Notes: generated from the letters alone by a model not told the origin. A DNA stretch of 64,000 nt from Streptacidiphilus sp041262525 (GCF_041262525.1 NZ_JBGCCK010000001.1:372001-436000), one strand, 5' to 3'; positions 52,822-61,415 are shown, counted from the stretch's first letter. Made by a program: numbers and translations.

Positions 52822-53529
52822 CTACGGGGTTGGGGCTGCGTGGAGCGCGAACTCGGGGACGGATGACCAGTTCAGCTGCTGGCCCAGGTGGTTGGCTGTG
52901 ATCTCCGCGAGATGCTCTGCCCCGGCCCGATAGATGCGAGCGCATGTGATGGCTCCGTGCAGAGCGAGTGAGTGCTTCCCGTTCTTCATGGGGCGGAGGA
53001 CTGATGTCGCCGGGCGAACGTTCGCCTTGACCGGGCCGGGCCACGTCTCGCTGCTCCAGCCACTCGCCAGGCCGTGCGCGAGGCAATGACGAACCTGCAT
53101 CCAGGCTTGAGCGTCCGATTTGGCGTCATCCCAGTTGATGTCTCGTTCAGTCCAGAACGTCTTGCCAATGACTGGGGGTGCCCAGACCTTGAGCGTGAAC
53201 TGTTGGCCGAATGCGGGCTTCAGCTGGGGGAATTCACGGCCGACGACGCCTTCGATGTCCGTGACGTCGGGGTTCGTAAGGTTCATCTTCTTCGCGATCT
53301 GAGCGAAGCTCTGACCTTGGAGGTACAGCACGGTGGCAAAGAAGTCTTCGGCGAAGCCCTCGAATGCTGAGAGAACGCCTTGTGCGATGGCTGGCGCCAG
53401 AGCCGCCGCGTTGCCTGCGTGACCTTGCTTCCTGGGGTGCAGAGCCAAGAGCCTGGAAGGCACGATCAAGGACCGGGCGAACCGATCAACGCTCCCCTGA
53501 AGACTCGGAACAAGTACGGCAGTCGCCAC
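52822..53529 (-). CDS. HEPN-domain protein
   Basis: 235 aa from GTG 53529, fixed by AGGAGGG 6 bases upstream. Helical; ends of the domain include FEGFAEDFFATVLYLQGQSFAQIAKK (read in parts) and MQVRHCLAHGLASGW, where RHCLAH fits the R-x4-H signature of HEPN RNases. The sequence ITCARIYRAGAEHLAEI closes the fold. HEPN proteins cut RNA in defence and toxin systems or serve as binding modules; no MNT nucleotidyltransferase is adjacent. The next gene upstream on the strand is the propeller gene, 152 bases away. Confidence 0.65.
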   Translation of the reverse strand: MATAVLVPSLQGSVDRFARSLIVPSRLLALHPRKQGHAGNAAALAPAIAQGVLSAFEGFAEDFFATVLYLQGQSFAQIAKKMNLTNPDVTDIEGVVGREFPQLKPAFGQQFTLKVWAPPVIGKTFWTERDINWDDAKSDAQAWMQVRHCLAHGLASGWSSETWPGPVKANVRPATSVLRPMKNGKHSLALHGAITCARIYRAGAEHLAEITANHLGQQLNWSSVPEFALHAAPTP

Positions 53530-53680
53530 GAGCGTCCCTCCTGCACTGACGGTCTGAAGATCCAAAGCATTCCACTGGACCTGCACTGGCGTCAGGGGCT
53601 TCGGCGGTTGCGTCCGGGGAAGTGGTGTAGAGGTTGCGGGCCAACGGTCGACAGCTTTGGGAACCGTGTGGCTGGGAGCC

Positions 53681-55342
53681 TCAGCCCAGGACCGTGCATT
53701 CCAGGATTCTCCCGTCCCAGGTGCCGAGCAGGATGGTGCCGGTGTCCGAGAGAGCCAGGGACAGGGCCACGCCGTCCACACCGTCGACCTTGATGCGGTA
53801 GCGCCATCGAACCTCTCCCGTGTGGGCGTCCAGCGCGATGAGTTCACCGTTGGCGAAGGCCACGTAAACGGTTGCGCCGTCCGTGTCGAGAGCGGTGGGG
53901 GCGTCGTCGGCGGCGAACACCCAGTTTGGCTCGCCACCGGGCAGCGAGCGGCGCACGACGAAGGCGTTGCCCGGCAGCAGCCCCGCGCCGTTGTGCACGG
54001 TGCCCGCATGCACGACGGAGCTGCCGAGGTCGTCGTTGAGCCAAGCGCCGGGGCCGCCGAAGAGGTGGCCGTTGCGCTCCGTGTCCCATTCCAACGGGAA
54101 CAGTGCGCGCACGGTCGGCTCGCTTCCGTCGTCCGGTAGATCGACGGTCGTGACTGCCTTGTCGAGGTGGTGATGTGGGCCGGCGCCGGCGAGGAACAGC
54201 AGAGCGGGGCTGCGACGGACCGCGAGGTAGTGGTTGACAGCGTCGTAGCCGCTGAGCCTCACCCGGCCGAGTTCCTCATGGGGGTCGTCGGAGCTGATCA
54301 GCCGGGTCGCCGGTTCAGGGTGTCCGGTCGGGATCATACGACGGGTGTCACGCAGGCCGAGTCTGCCGTCTCGGTTCGCGGTCACCACCGCGGGGCCGTC
54401 CGTGTCCAGGGTCTCCAGTACTCGCCCGTCCTCCAAGGACAGGCGATCGACGCGGGTGGGGAGGTCGTGCCATCCGCGCTCGGTCCGGACGTATCTGCCA
54501 GGCACCGTGACCCAGGCCGATCGCCCATCGGATGCGAGGTGGAGCTGGCGGCCTCCGACACCGTCGGGTATCGACCAGGCTTGCTCTCCATCGGGCAGCC
54601 ACGACTCGGCCGCGACACCGTCCAGAGCGGCGAGCACCCTTCCGTCGCCGTGCGACTCCACCGCCCACACCTGGCGACGCGGCGCCCAGGAGAGCCCGTG
54701 AGCCCGGCAGATCTCCGCCAACGACTGCTCGGCCATCGCTCCGTCATCGGGGCGGGTGCACGGCACGCGCGGGCCGACCTGCTGTTGCGTGGTGAAGGCC
54801 CGGTCCGGCACCGTCGTCCAGTCGTCGCACGCGAGGCTGAAGGCATAGCCGTGGGTGTGGGCCTCGTCGTCCTCCCAGTCGTCGAACGGAGAGGCGATGA
54901 CGGAGAGGGTGCTTGTGCTGCTCCAGTCCAGGGATCGGATCTCACGCCCGTGCTGCAGGACGGAGGCGGAGCGGCCCGTGGTGAGGTCCACGAGCAGCAA
55001 TTCGCCCTCGAAGGAGTATCCGCCGTCGTACTGACCGGTCCCCACGGCTGCCAAGGGAAGACTGGGATGGATCGCCACGACGCTCACCGGCCAGCGGGAC
55101 GACGTGACCGTCCGGCAGCGCAGGCTGTCGAGAGAGAAGACCCCGATGCGGTACTGGCGGGCGTGGCCGTTCAGCAGTCGTCCCGACCATTGCATCGCCC
55201 CGAGGTCGCCACCCACGACCACGGCGTTGTGCCGCGTGCTGCGCGCCACGGCAGTCGGCCGGCCGATCGGTGCGAAGGGGGAGTCGCCCAGGATCCGTGT
55301 GATGGTCAGGGCTGACGTCGTGATCGGTCCGGGGTCGGTCAT
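53681..55342 (-). CDS. Beta-propeller (WD40/PQQ-like) protein
   Basis: 553 aa, no signal peptide. Repeated blades such as VVGGDLGAMQW, VVAIHPSLPLAAVGTG, IRSLDWSSTSTLSVIASP, ALDTDGATVYVAFANGELIALDAHTG and TILLGTWDGRILECTVLG form one or two propellers; the PQQ-type pattern (DAHTGEVRWRY) is clearest near the end. It is likely a scaffold or ligand-binding protein in the cytosol. Not recognised beyond the fold. Confidence 0.75.
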   Translation of the reverse strand: MTDPGPITTSALTITRILGDSPFAPIGRPTAVARSTRHNAVVVGGDLGAMQWSGRLLNGHARQYRIGVFSLDSLRCRTVTSSRWPVSVVAIHPSLPLAAVGTGQYDGGYSFEGELLLVDLTTGRSASVLQHGREIRSLDWSSTSTLSVIASPFDDWEDDEAHTHGYAFSLACDDWTTVPDRAFTTQQQVGPRVPCTRPDDGAMAEQSLAEICRAHGLSWAPRRQVWAVESHGDGRVLAALDGVAAESWLPDGEQAWSIPDGVGGRQLHLASDGRSAWVTVPGRYVRTERGWHDLPTRVDRLSLEDGRVLETLDTDGPAVVTANRDGRLGLRDTRRMIPTGHPEPATRLISSDDPHEELGRVRLSGYDAVNHYLAVRRSPALLFLAGAGPHHHLDKAVTTVDLPDDGSEPTVRALFPLEWDTERNGHLFGGPGAWLNDDLGSSVVHAGTVHNGAGLLPGNAFVVRRSLPGGEPNWVFAADDAPTALDTDGATVYVAFANGELIALDAHTGEVRWRYRIKVDGVDGVALSLALSDTGTILLGTWDGRILECTVLG

Positions 55343-55620
55343 GTCCCAGAGCATGCCTGGTCAAGAGGCGGCTGTCAGTCGGAATATTCGTGTGCCCTGG
55401 ACCGTCCGCGCCTCGCGCACGAACCTGGCTAATGTCCGCAAGCCGGGTGAGGAAGGCGCCGACGAGCCGGAAGCCGTCGAGCAGGTCCGCCTGCAGATCT
55501 GGCCCGCGCTTCACACTGCGCCGGTCGTGATCAAGTGATGGCAGCCGACCCGCTGAAACGCCAGGGAGCTGAGGCTCAGGTCATTATCAGCTTTGCCGGG
55601 CGTGCGAGGTGATCACGAAG

Positions 55621-56466
55621 TCAGCCGCCCGAGAGGCGCCTCCGGAGCCAGGAGCGATGTTTCGGACGGGTCTCCTCCCCCGTGAGCGGAACGTTGGCTG
55701 CTGCTATGCAGCCCTGGGTCACCGCTGCGAAGAGCTCGCGGGAGAGCCGCTCGTACTCCGTGTGGATTTCGGCGTCGGCGAACCCGAGATCGTTCCATGA
55801 CCCCATGCCGCCGAACACCCAGGAGGACTGGGCCGCTGCGGCGAGCTGCCGGCTGGCAAGGTCGTACCGTCCCTCTGGGAAGAGATCCTGGTGATAGAGG
55901 TCTTCGAATGTGTCGGCGCCGAGCAGAGCTCGTGCCTTGGCGAAGACGGAATCCCACGGACGGAGCTCGTACAACTGTGAGAACTGGGCTACGGCCTCCA
56001 GCGCTGAGTCCAGGGCACCCTTTGCGTCAGCCACGGGGATGCGGAACGGGTCGGGGGTGAACGTGACCTCGTCGCAGTGGTAGTCGATGTCCCAGACGCG
56101 ACGGTCTGCTGCCGCAGGGTCGCCGGCCTTCCAGGAGGCCCGCCAGAGCTGGTTACCCTTGGGGCCGGTGGTGAGCAACCCTGCTTGCAGCCCACCCGCG
56201 AAGGCGGCTGCGACATGCGCCTCAAGGGCCTTTCCCCCGTTGGATGGCTGACCAGGAGCGGCGAGCCAAATGCGGTCGACTCCGCGAGCGGCCAGCTTCT
56301 TGAGCCAGGTGCCGGTACCGGGAACCTCGGCGAAGGTCACGGTCCGGGCGAACTGGAACGTGCTGTTGCTCTGGTCCAGCGCCGGTGCCGTTCGGCCGCC
56401 GGACTCTTGCAGCCAGGCGCTGCCGTGCGTGGCCAGGGCGAAGTACTGGGCGAGCTCACCGTTCAT
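55621..56466 (-). CDS. Streptomycete hypothetical protein
   Basis: 281 aa from ATG 56466 (MNGELAQYFALATHGSAWL). I recall similar Streptomyces proteins with the same start and the SNSTFQFARTVTF block, function unknown. Helix-rich second half (ALEAVAQFSQLYELRPW, DTFEDLYHQDLFPEGRYDLASRQLA). Last gene of element A, ending its cargo 100 bases from the arm-type repeats. Confidence 0.7.
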   Translation of the reverse strand: MNGELAQYFALATHGSAWLQESGGRTAPALDQSNSTFQFARTVTFAEVPGTGTWLKKLAARGVDRIWLAAPGQPSNGGKALEAHVAAAFAGGLQAGLLTTGPKGNQLWRASWKAGDPAAADRRVWDIDYHCDEVTFTPDPFRIPVADAKGALDSALEAVAQFSQLYELRPWDSVFAKARALLGADTFEDLYHQDLFPEGRYDLASRQLAAAAQSSWVFGGMGSWNDLGFADAEIHTEYERLSRELFAAVTQGCIAAANVPLTGEETRPKHRSWLRRRLSGG

Positions 56467-56565
56467 GGCGGGCAGGTTACTGGCATCGGCCTTCCCGGCA
56501 GTTGCCGGGTTCGGGACGAGGTCGATGACGCCGCAGGTCAGAGACCGCTTCTCAAGCACTCGGCC

Positions 56566-56584
56566 AGTTGCACTTTCAGTTGCA
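56566..56584. promoter_or_regulatory. Right arm-type integrase sites of element A
   Basis: AGTTGCACTTTCAGTTGCA, beginning exactly 115 bases before the core at 56681. The same relative position is occupied by AGTGGCACTTTCAGCTGCA (60857) and GGTTGCAGTTTGGGTTGC (62587). Confidence 0.65.
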
Positions 56585-56680
56585 TTCGCCTGCGTTCAGC
56601 GGGGTTCGAAGGACAGCCTCCAGGCAGCTGCGCCGCAGGTCAGGACGGTGGCGAACCCGCCCGGATGTCCGGACGAACAG

Positions 56681-56768
56681 TTGGAAAGCGTGTTGGGGGC
56701 AACCCCTCACGAGTTCGAATCTCGTATCCTCCGCACCCGCCCACCAGGGCAGACGAGGGCCCCGACCG
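56681..56768 (+). other. att core copy 2 (right end of A, left end of B)
   Basis: 88 bases identical to 22764-22851: the 3' part of tRNA-Ser(GGA) plus its downstream flank. A terminator hairpin (GGCCCCGACCG-TTCTG-CGGTCGGGGCC) continues to about 56785. Confidence 0.9.
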
Positions 56769-56838
56769 TTCTGCGGTCGGGGCCTTCGTCGTTCCGTAGT
56801 TGCAGTTCTAGTGCAGCCCCGCGTAGGTCCTGCGAGGG

Positions 56839-57300
56839 TCATGCGGCCTTGGGTGGGGTTCCGTCGTAGGTCCAGCGGAAGGGACGGGCTTCGTTGTCGT
56901 AGGCGAGGGTGAACTCCCGGATCTGGTCGATGAGGTCCTGTCGGGAGCTGAATTCGCCGCGTCGTAGCAGGCGGCGGGCCAGGATCGAAAAGTAGAGCTC
57001 GACCTGGTTGAGCCAGGAGGCGTGCTTGGGCGTGTGGTGGGCCACGAAGCGGGGGTGCGCGGCCAGCCATGTCCGAGTGGCCTTGGACGTGTGCGAGGCA
57101 CCGTTGTCCACGTCCAGGTGAATGTTCAGGGCGCGGTCGATGGCGCGGTCCAGTAACCGAAGGAACCGGATGAAGGTGGCCGAGTCGTTGCGGGCGATGT
57201 CCTCCACGAGGACTCGGCCGGTGTGGACGTCCAGCGCTGCGACTTGGACGCGGTGCCGTGGCGGCGGTATTCGAACTCGCCGCGTTCGGCGTCGCCGGGA
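56839..57300 (-). pseudogene. IS630-family transposase remnant
   Basis: Only the C-terminal catalytic part remains: IHLDVDNGASHTSKATRTWL (Asp) and SWLNQVELYFSILARRLLRRG (Glu). Upstream the family sequence GEFEYRRHGT continues in another frame near 57255, showing a frameshift, and then stops where the neighbouring gene's end begins (57309). The N-terminal half is gone. No terminal repeats identified. Confidence 0.8.
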
Positions 57301-57308
57301 CGCGCGGG

Positions 57309-57995
57309 TCAGGTCGTGACGGCTGGCTGGGATGCCGTCTTGGGCCAGGTTTCCTGTGTGGGTGCGTCCACGGTGGCGAGGGCGTCGGGGTGGGTCTTCA
57401 GTCGGAGTACGAGGCCGATGTAGAGGAGGTCGAAGACGCTGCACAGGGCGCCGATGCCGACGATGAAGGCGGAGTGGCCGAGCACGCCGATGGAGATGGT
57501 GGGTGCCAGGGTGCCGAGCCATTTCGCCACGGCGATGGTGAGGGTCTGCCCGCGCAGGCTCTGACGTGCGATCAGCATCGCGATGAACAGGCCCGACATC
57601 AGCAGGTTCTGCAGGAAGGCCGAGTAGCGGGCGCCCGCGTCCGTGCCGAACTGCTCGATGAACAGCCACTGGACCGCGAAGGACGTGGCGAACAGCAGCA
57701 CACCCCAGGCGGTGAACAGGGACCGGGTCACGAAGCGTGGGAACTCCGCACGGCCGAAGGCGAAGAAGGTGTAGACGATGACCAGGTCCGCCAACGCCCA
57801 GATGAGATTGACCACGGTCTGCGGCGACATGCCGCCGAGCAGGTCGTGCACCGCGTAGGTGGTCTCCCAGGCGAAATTGAGGCCCAGTGCGGCCATGGGT
57901 ATCGCGTAGGTCCGGTGGCGGAACCCGATGCGGATCGCGCTGACGTAGACGATCGTCCAGGCCAGGCCGCTGACGGCGGTGAGGAACAGGTCCAT
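57309..57995 (-). CDS. Transmembrane terpene cyclase (Pyr4/PaxB type)
   Basis: 228 aa, seven predicted membrane helices. Typical residues: MDLFLTAVSGLAWTIVYV, ALGLNFAWETTYAVHDL, NLIWALADLVIVYTFFAFG, SAFLQNLLMSGLFIAML. In this family the acidic residues in helices 2 and 3 (here Glu in WETTYAVHD and Asp in ALADLV) protonate an epoxide and cyclise meroterpenoids. ATG 57995 shares one base with the TetR stop (TGATG), so the two are co-translated. Its stop meets the broken transposase. No prenyltransferase or epoxidase is present in the element. Confidence 0.82.
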   Translation of the reverse strand: MDLFLTAVSGLAWTIVYVSAIRIGFRHRTYAIPMAALGLNFAWETTYAVHDLLGGMSPQTVVNLIWALADLVIVYTFFAFGRAEFPRFVTRSLFTAWGVLLFATSFAVQWLFIEQFGTDAGARYSAFLQNLLMSGLFIAMLIARQSLRGQTLTIAVAKWLGTLAPTISIGVLGHSAFIVGIGALCSVFDLLYIGLVLRLKTHPDALATVDAPTQETWPKTASQPAVTT

Positions 57996-58588
57996 CAGGA
58001 GTCTCCGAGGGCAGGAGTGGTGCGGTAGCGGCGGATGAGATCGGTCACCGCGTCGCGCAGCCACTGCGGATCACGGGCCGGGTCGGGGGTGAGGGCGGTC
58101 AGGACGAGGCCCTGCATCGAGGCCGTCACGGTCAGCGCCGCGCCCGTCGAGCCGAGGTAGGGCTCCAGGAGGCGGGCGAGCCGCTGGTCCAGGAGGCCCT
58201 TGACCGGCCCGAGTTCCGGATCGTGTCCGGTAGCGATGATCATCTCGAAGACGGCGATCGCGTCGGTGCGCCGATCGGCGACCAGATGCGCGGTGAAGTC
58301 CCCGCACAGCTCCGGCAGGGCGTCGGGCTGCGCCTCGCTGTGGCTGATGAGCGCGCGGAACTCCAGCCCGATGCGTGAGCCGGCGTGCTCGAACGTCGCA
58401 CGGCGCAGGTCGTCGATCGACGGGTAGTGGTAGGTGACGGATGCGAGAGACACGGTGGCGCGCGCGGCGACGGAGCGGTGTGTGAGCGCACCTGCGCCCT
58501 GCTCGCCGACGATGTGCACGGCCGCGTCCAGCAGCAGCGCCCTGCGGGCTTCGCCGCGTGCCAGTCGTCCGTCGGCCACCTTGGACAT
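57995..58588 (-). CDS. TetR-family repressor
   Basis: 197 aa from ATG 58588 (GGAGGG upstream). HTH at about 15-60 (ALLLDAAVHIVGEQGAGALTHRSVAARATVSLASVTYHYPS, read in parts). C-terminal ligand domain of the kind seen in TetR_C groups. A perfect 12-base dyad at 58626-58653 just upstream is its likely operator. Co-translated with the terpene cyclase. Confidence 0.88.
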   Translation of the reverse strand: MSKVADGRLARGEARRALLLDAAVHIVGEQGAGALTHRSVAARATVSLASVTYHYPSIDDLRRATFEHAGSRIGLEFRALISHSEAQPDALPELCGDFTAHLVADRRTDAIAVFEMIIATGHDPELGPVKGLLDQRLARLLEPYLGSTGAALTVTASMQGLVLTALTPDPARDPQWLRDAVTDLIRRYRTTPALGDS

Positions 58589-58625
58589 CGTCCCTCCTGG
58601 CATCTATCGGTACGGATGTGCAGTT

Positions 58626-58653
58626 AACTAGCGGTACCAATGTACCGCTAGTT
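58626..58653. promoter_or_regulatory. TetR operator dyad
   Basis: AACTAGCGGTAC-CAAT-GTACCGCTAGTT, perfect 12-base arms, 38 bases upstream of the TetR start. It surely overlaps the promoter of the TetR-terpene cyclase pair. Confidence 0.8.
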
Positions 58654-58733
58654 CGACCCGTGGTCCCCCCTTGTGAGGGGAATTCTCGGGCGCCGCTGGC
58701 CGCCTGGTCCTCGCTGCGTACCGAGCCTGCGCG

Positions 58734-59405
58734 TCAGGCGGTGGCTTGCTGTTCGCCTTGGGAGTTTCGGATTCCGTTGATGATGACGCCTGCCACGGCT
58801 TCGGCGTGGCGATGGATCGCATCCTCGTCGAAGGTGTCGGGGGCGCCGAGGAGGCGCGCTTCGACGGGGCTGGCGAACAGAGCACCGCCGCCGCTGACGA
58901 CCAGGTAGTGGAGGGTGGCGTAGGGCAGCGGGCGGATGCGGCCGGCTGCGACCAGTCGGTCCAGGAGCTGCTCGACCAGCGGGCGCAGCGGGTTGATGAA
59001 GCGGTCGACGACGAAGCGGACCCGGGGGCTGTCGACGGCTCCTTCGTGGCTCATGATGCGGTGCAGTTGGGGGTAGGCCGCCGCGAACACGACCTGCCGG
59101 ACGATGCCCTGGCGCAGCGCTTCGAGGTCGTCGAGTTCCGGCGTGTTCGTGGCCTGCTGCCAGATGCGCACCGATCCGGTGGCCGCGTGCTCCATCGCGG
59201 CGAACCAGAGTCCCTCCTTGGATCCGTAGCGCGCGGTCAGCAGGGCATGGCTGATGCCGAGTCCCCGGGCCAGCTCGCGCACCGACATGCCGTCGTAGCC
59301 CTTTTCGGCGAACGCCTCCAGGGCGGCCTGCAGCAGTCGGCCGGTGTCGAGCTCCTCGCCCGCGCGCGGGCGCCCCCGTCCCCGCGAAGGCGAGGCATCG
59401 GCCAT
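58734..59405 (-). CDS. Second TetR-family regulator
   Basis: 223 aa from ATG 59405 (GGAGGTC upstream). Arg-rich start (RGRGRPRAGEE), HTH at about 22-66 (LLQAALEAFAEKGYDGMSVRELARGLGISHALL, read in parts), then a C-terminal domain ending MADAS-type family features such as VRFVVDRFINPLRPLVEQLL. Divergent from the AttH-like gene, 177 bases between, so it probably controls that gene. The intergenic DNA is AT-rich around 59510-59540 (GGTAAATAGACACCTGGTAATT). Confidence 0.88.
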   Translation of the reverse strand: MADASPSRGRGRPRAGEELDTGRLLQAALEAFAEKGYDGMSVRELARGLGISHALLTARYGSKEGLWFAAMEHAATGSVRIWQQATNTPELDDLEALRQGIVRQVVFAAAYPQLHRIMSHEGAVDSPRVRFVVDRFINPLRPLVEQLLDRLVAAGRIRPLPYATLHYLVVSGGGALFASPVEARLLGAPDTFDEDAIHRHAEAVAGVIINGIRNSQGEQQATA

Positions 59406-59582
59406 GGCGGCGACCTCCTGATCCGTAAATGTCCAGATGGTCATTAGGCTACGCCAAGCCTCGGACTCCGGCTTGCGCGAACCGGACATAAGACGCATCC
59501 TAGTAGCGAGGGTAAATAGACACCTGGTAATTAAATCGTTGCTGGCGAGCCCCGCTGCGACGCCCCGAGGAGGAGCGCAACC

Positions 59583-60674
59583 ATGTCCCGGAACCACACC
59601 GCCCCCGCCCGGATGGCCGACGCGCCGGAGGTCTACGCAAAGCTCGGCATCGAACCCCACGCCACCAAGCCCTGGGAGGACGGCCTGCGCACCGACGGCT
59701 CGGCCGGTACCTACGAGTGGTGGTACTTCGACGCACACCTGGACGACGGCGCCAAGCTGGTCGTGGTCTTCTTCACCAAGGAGTTCACGGACATCAACGT
59801 CCCTCTTGCGCCCGCGATCCGGATCGACCTGACCCTGCCCGACGGCACACAGCTGGAGCGGTTCGTCCACCCGGACCCGACCACGTTCTCCGCCTCCAAG
59901 CAGACCTGCGACGTCCGGATCGGTGCCAACGTCTTCACCGGAGACCTGCACACGTACACCATTCGCGCGGAGGTGGAAGGCGTCGCGGTCGACATCACCC
60001 TGACCGGGCAGGTCCCCGCCTGGCGCCCCGAGACCGGACACGTGGTCTTCGGCGAGCAGGGCGAGCAGTACTTCGCCTGGCTGCCGTCCGTGCCGCAGGG
60101 CAAGGTCGAGGCCACCTACAGCGTCGACGGCCACGCCACCACGACCACGGGCATCGGCTACCACGACCACAACTGGGGCAACGCCTCGATGCTCAAACTC
60201 ATGCACCACTGGTACTGGGCGCGCGGCGCGGCCGGACCGTACTCGGTGATCGCCTCGTACATCACGGCCCAGAAGGCCTACGGCTACGCCGAAGTCCCGA
60301 TCTTCATGCTGGCCCGCGACGGCGAACTGATCGCCGACGACGCCACCAAGGTCGCCTTCGAGCAACTGGGCCGCTACACCGACGCCGAGACCGGCAAGCC
60401 CGTCGCCGGCGTCACCCGCTACACCTACACCGACGGCGACGAGCGGTACGTCGTCACCTACACCCGCCACTCAGACCTGACCGCCGTCAAGTTCATCGAC
60501 GACCTCAAGGGCCCCAAGAAGGCCGCAGCCAAACTCATCGGCTTCGACGGCGCTTACCTGCGCTTCGCGGGCGAGCTGCGCGTCGAACGGTATCGGGGCG
60601 ATGAACTCGTGGAGAGCCACAGTGACGACGCCCTGTGGGAGCTCATGTACTTCGGCAAGGCCCGCTCCTCTTGA
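59583..60674 (+). CDS. AttH/CrtC-type lipocalin-like hydratase
   Basis: 363 aa from ATG 59583 (GGAGG upstream). WYFDAHLDDGAKLVVVFFTKEF near residue 48 and YHDHNWGNASM near residue 195 are the signature segments of the AttH/carotenoid 1,2-hydratase (CrtC) family, two lipocalin-like barrels. The family hydrates isoprenoid double bonds or acts in terpenoid tailoring. No signal peptide. With the terpene cyclase on the other strand this suggests a terpenoid module. Confidence 0.82.
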   Translation: MSRNHTAPARMADAPEVYAKLGIEPHATKPWEDGLRTDGSAGTYEWWYFDAHLDDGAKLVVVFFTKEFTDINVPLAPAIRIDLTLPDGTQLERFVHPDPTTFSASKQTCDVRIGANVFTGDLHTYTIRAEVEGVAVDITLTGQVPAWRPETGHVVFGEQGEQYFAWLPSVPQGKVEATYSVDGHATTTTGIGYHDHNWGNASMLKLMHHWYWARGAAGPYSVIASYITAQKAYGYAEVPIFMLARDGELIADDATKVAFEQLGRYTDAETGKPVAGVTRYTYTDGDERYVVTYTRHSDLTAVKFIDDLKGPKKAAAKLIGFDGAYLRFAGELRVERYRGDELVESHSDDALWELMYFGKARSS

Positions 60675-60828
60675 CCGGCGGGGGTGGGGGCCGGAGGAGC
60701 CCCCGCCGGCAGTCCGCGCAGTAGGAAGCCGATCAATGGAGCGGAGGGCAATGAACCTCTGCTCCAGCAGTCGGAGCGTAGCGGGCGCGGCACCGCCGGA
60801 TCGGCCGGGAGGCCGATAAGAGCGCAGC
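60674..60828 (+). repeat. Intergenic repeat family 2, copy b (terminator after AttH gene)
   Basis: GACCGGCGGGGG...GGAGCCCCCGCCGG hairpin, then GGAAGCC, GCGGAGGGCAAT, CACCGCCGGATCGGCCG, GAGGCCGATAAG: same block order as 48157-48300. Lies just before the right arm sites of element B (60857). Confidence 0.7.
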
Positions 60829-60856
60829 TCAGGCCAGGGCAGACGGGCGCTGAGCC

Positions 60857-60875
60857 AGTGGCACTTTCAGCTGCA
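60857..60875. promoter_or_regulatory. Right arm-type sites of element B
   Basis: AGTGGCACTTTCAGCTGCA, 115 bases before the core at 60972, same spacing as in copies 2 and 4. Confidence 0.6.
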
Positions 60876-60971
60876 TTCGTCTCCGCTCAGCGGGGTCCGA
60901 AGGGTAGCCTCCGAGTGGATACGTCGCAGGTCAGGACGGTGGCGAACCCGTCCGGACCCCCGGGCGAACAG

Positions 60972-61026
60972 TTGGAAAGCGTGTTGGGGGCAACCCCTCG
61001 CGAGTTCGAATCTCGTATCCTCCGCA
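60972..61026 (+). other. att core copy 3
   Basis: 55 bases of tRNA-Ser(GGA) 3' sequence with one change (CTCGCGAG for CTCACGAG). The flank after the tRNA end differs from copies 1, 2 and 4, so this copy has another origin. Confidence 0.85.
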
Positions 61027-61029
61027 GAT

Positions 61030-61065
61030 AGAAGGCCCGCACTGAGAGATCAGTGCGGGCCTTCT
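61030..61065 (+). terminator. Terminator hairpin after att copy 3
   Basis: AGAAGGCCCGCACTGA-GAGA-TCAGTGCGGGCCTTCT, perfect 16-base arms. It replaces the terminator found at the other tRNA copies. Confidence 0.85.
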
Positions 61066-61136
61066 GCGTTCGTAGTCCCATCTGAAGTCTCGATGCCCCA
61101 TTGTTGGCGCTGGCTATGGCGAGTATGGTGGCTTGT

Positions 61137-61415
61137 ATGGCATCTAAGAAGGTGACAGTCACCATCCCTGAGGAGTTGCTGGACGAGATCCGCGCGGATG
61201 CTGCCGAGCGTGGGCTCTCCGCCTATGTCGCTGAGGCGCTCCGGTTCAAGCGTGACCGTGATCGGCTCCAGGAGCTTGTCGTGTGGTTGGAGGAGGAGCA
61301 CGGCGCGGTCACGGTGGACGAGCGTGCTTCGGCTTACGAGGAGTTGGATGACCTCGATTCGGAGCACGAGCGCCGACGCGCGGCCGGGCGCAAGCGCGGC
61401 GGAGCGGCTGCGTGA
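61137..61415 (+). CDS. Antitoxin of PIN-toxin module (VapB-like)
   Basis: 92 aa from ATG 61137. The N-terminal KKVTVTIPEELLDEIRADAAERGLSAYVAEALRF is a ribbon-helix-helix (read as strand KVTVTIP and two helices), followed by an acidic linker that would wrap the toxin and a basic tail (RRRAAGRKRGG). The stop overlaps the PIN toxin start by 4 bases (GTGA). It should repress the operon and neutralise the toxin. Confidence 0.85.
   Translation: MASKKVTVTIPEELLDEIRADAAERGLSAYVAEALRFKRDRDRLQELVVWLEEEHGAVTVDERASAYEELDDLDSEHERRRAAGRKRGGAAA

Larger units (their letters stand above)
22764..56768. mobile_element. Element A: 34-kb integrative mobilizable element at tRNA-Ser(GGA)
   Basis: It is bounded by an 88-base perfect direct repeat (22764-22851 and 56681-56768) starting in the tRNA anticodon loop. 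It holds integrase, excisionase, XRE regulator, DUF3631 ATPase, a DUF2637 membrane protein, MobC and relaxase, all in its left third, then cargo. There is no FtsK/TraB translocase and no type IV secretion gene, so mobilization would need a helper. Typical actinomycete elements (pSAM2 type) carry RepSA and TraB; neither is present. Confidence 0.85.
56681..61026. mobile_element. Element B: integrase-less att-flanked segment (4.3 kb)
   Basis: Bounded by att copies 2 and 3, with left arm sites 117 bases inside and right arm sites 115 bases before copy 3. It has no integrase or mobilization gene, so it resembles a cis-mobilizable element relying on element A's integrase. Carries a terpene cyclase, two TetR genes and an AttH-like gene. 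Confidence 0.75.

Noticed and set aside
55353..55538. Rightward 61-codon frame ending HTAPVVIK
   Set aside because: It overlaps the divergent promoter region of the propeller gene, has no family resemblance and no ribosome site; perhaps a gene remnant but not supportable.
22764..56768. Conjugative AICE with TraB
   Set aside because: No FtsK/TraB-type translocase, RepSA or type IV secretion gene was found; the relaxase and MobC support mobilizable, not self-transmissible.
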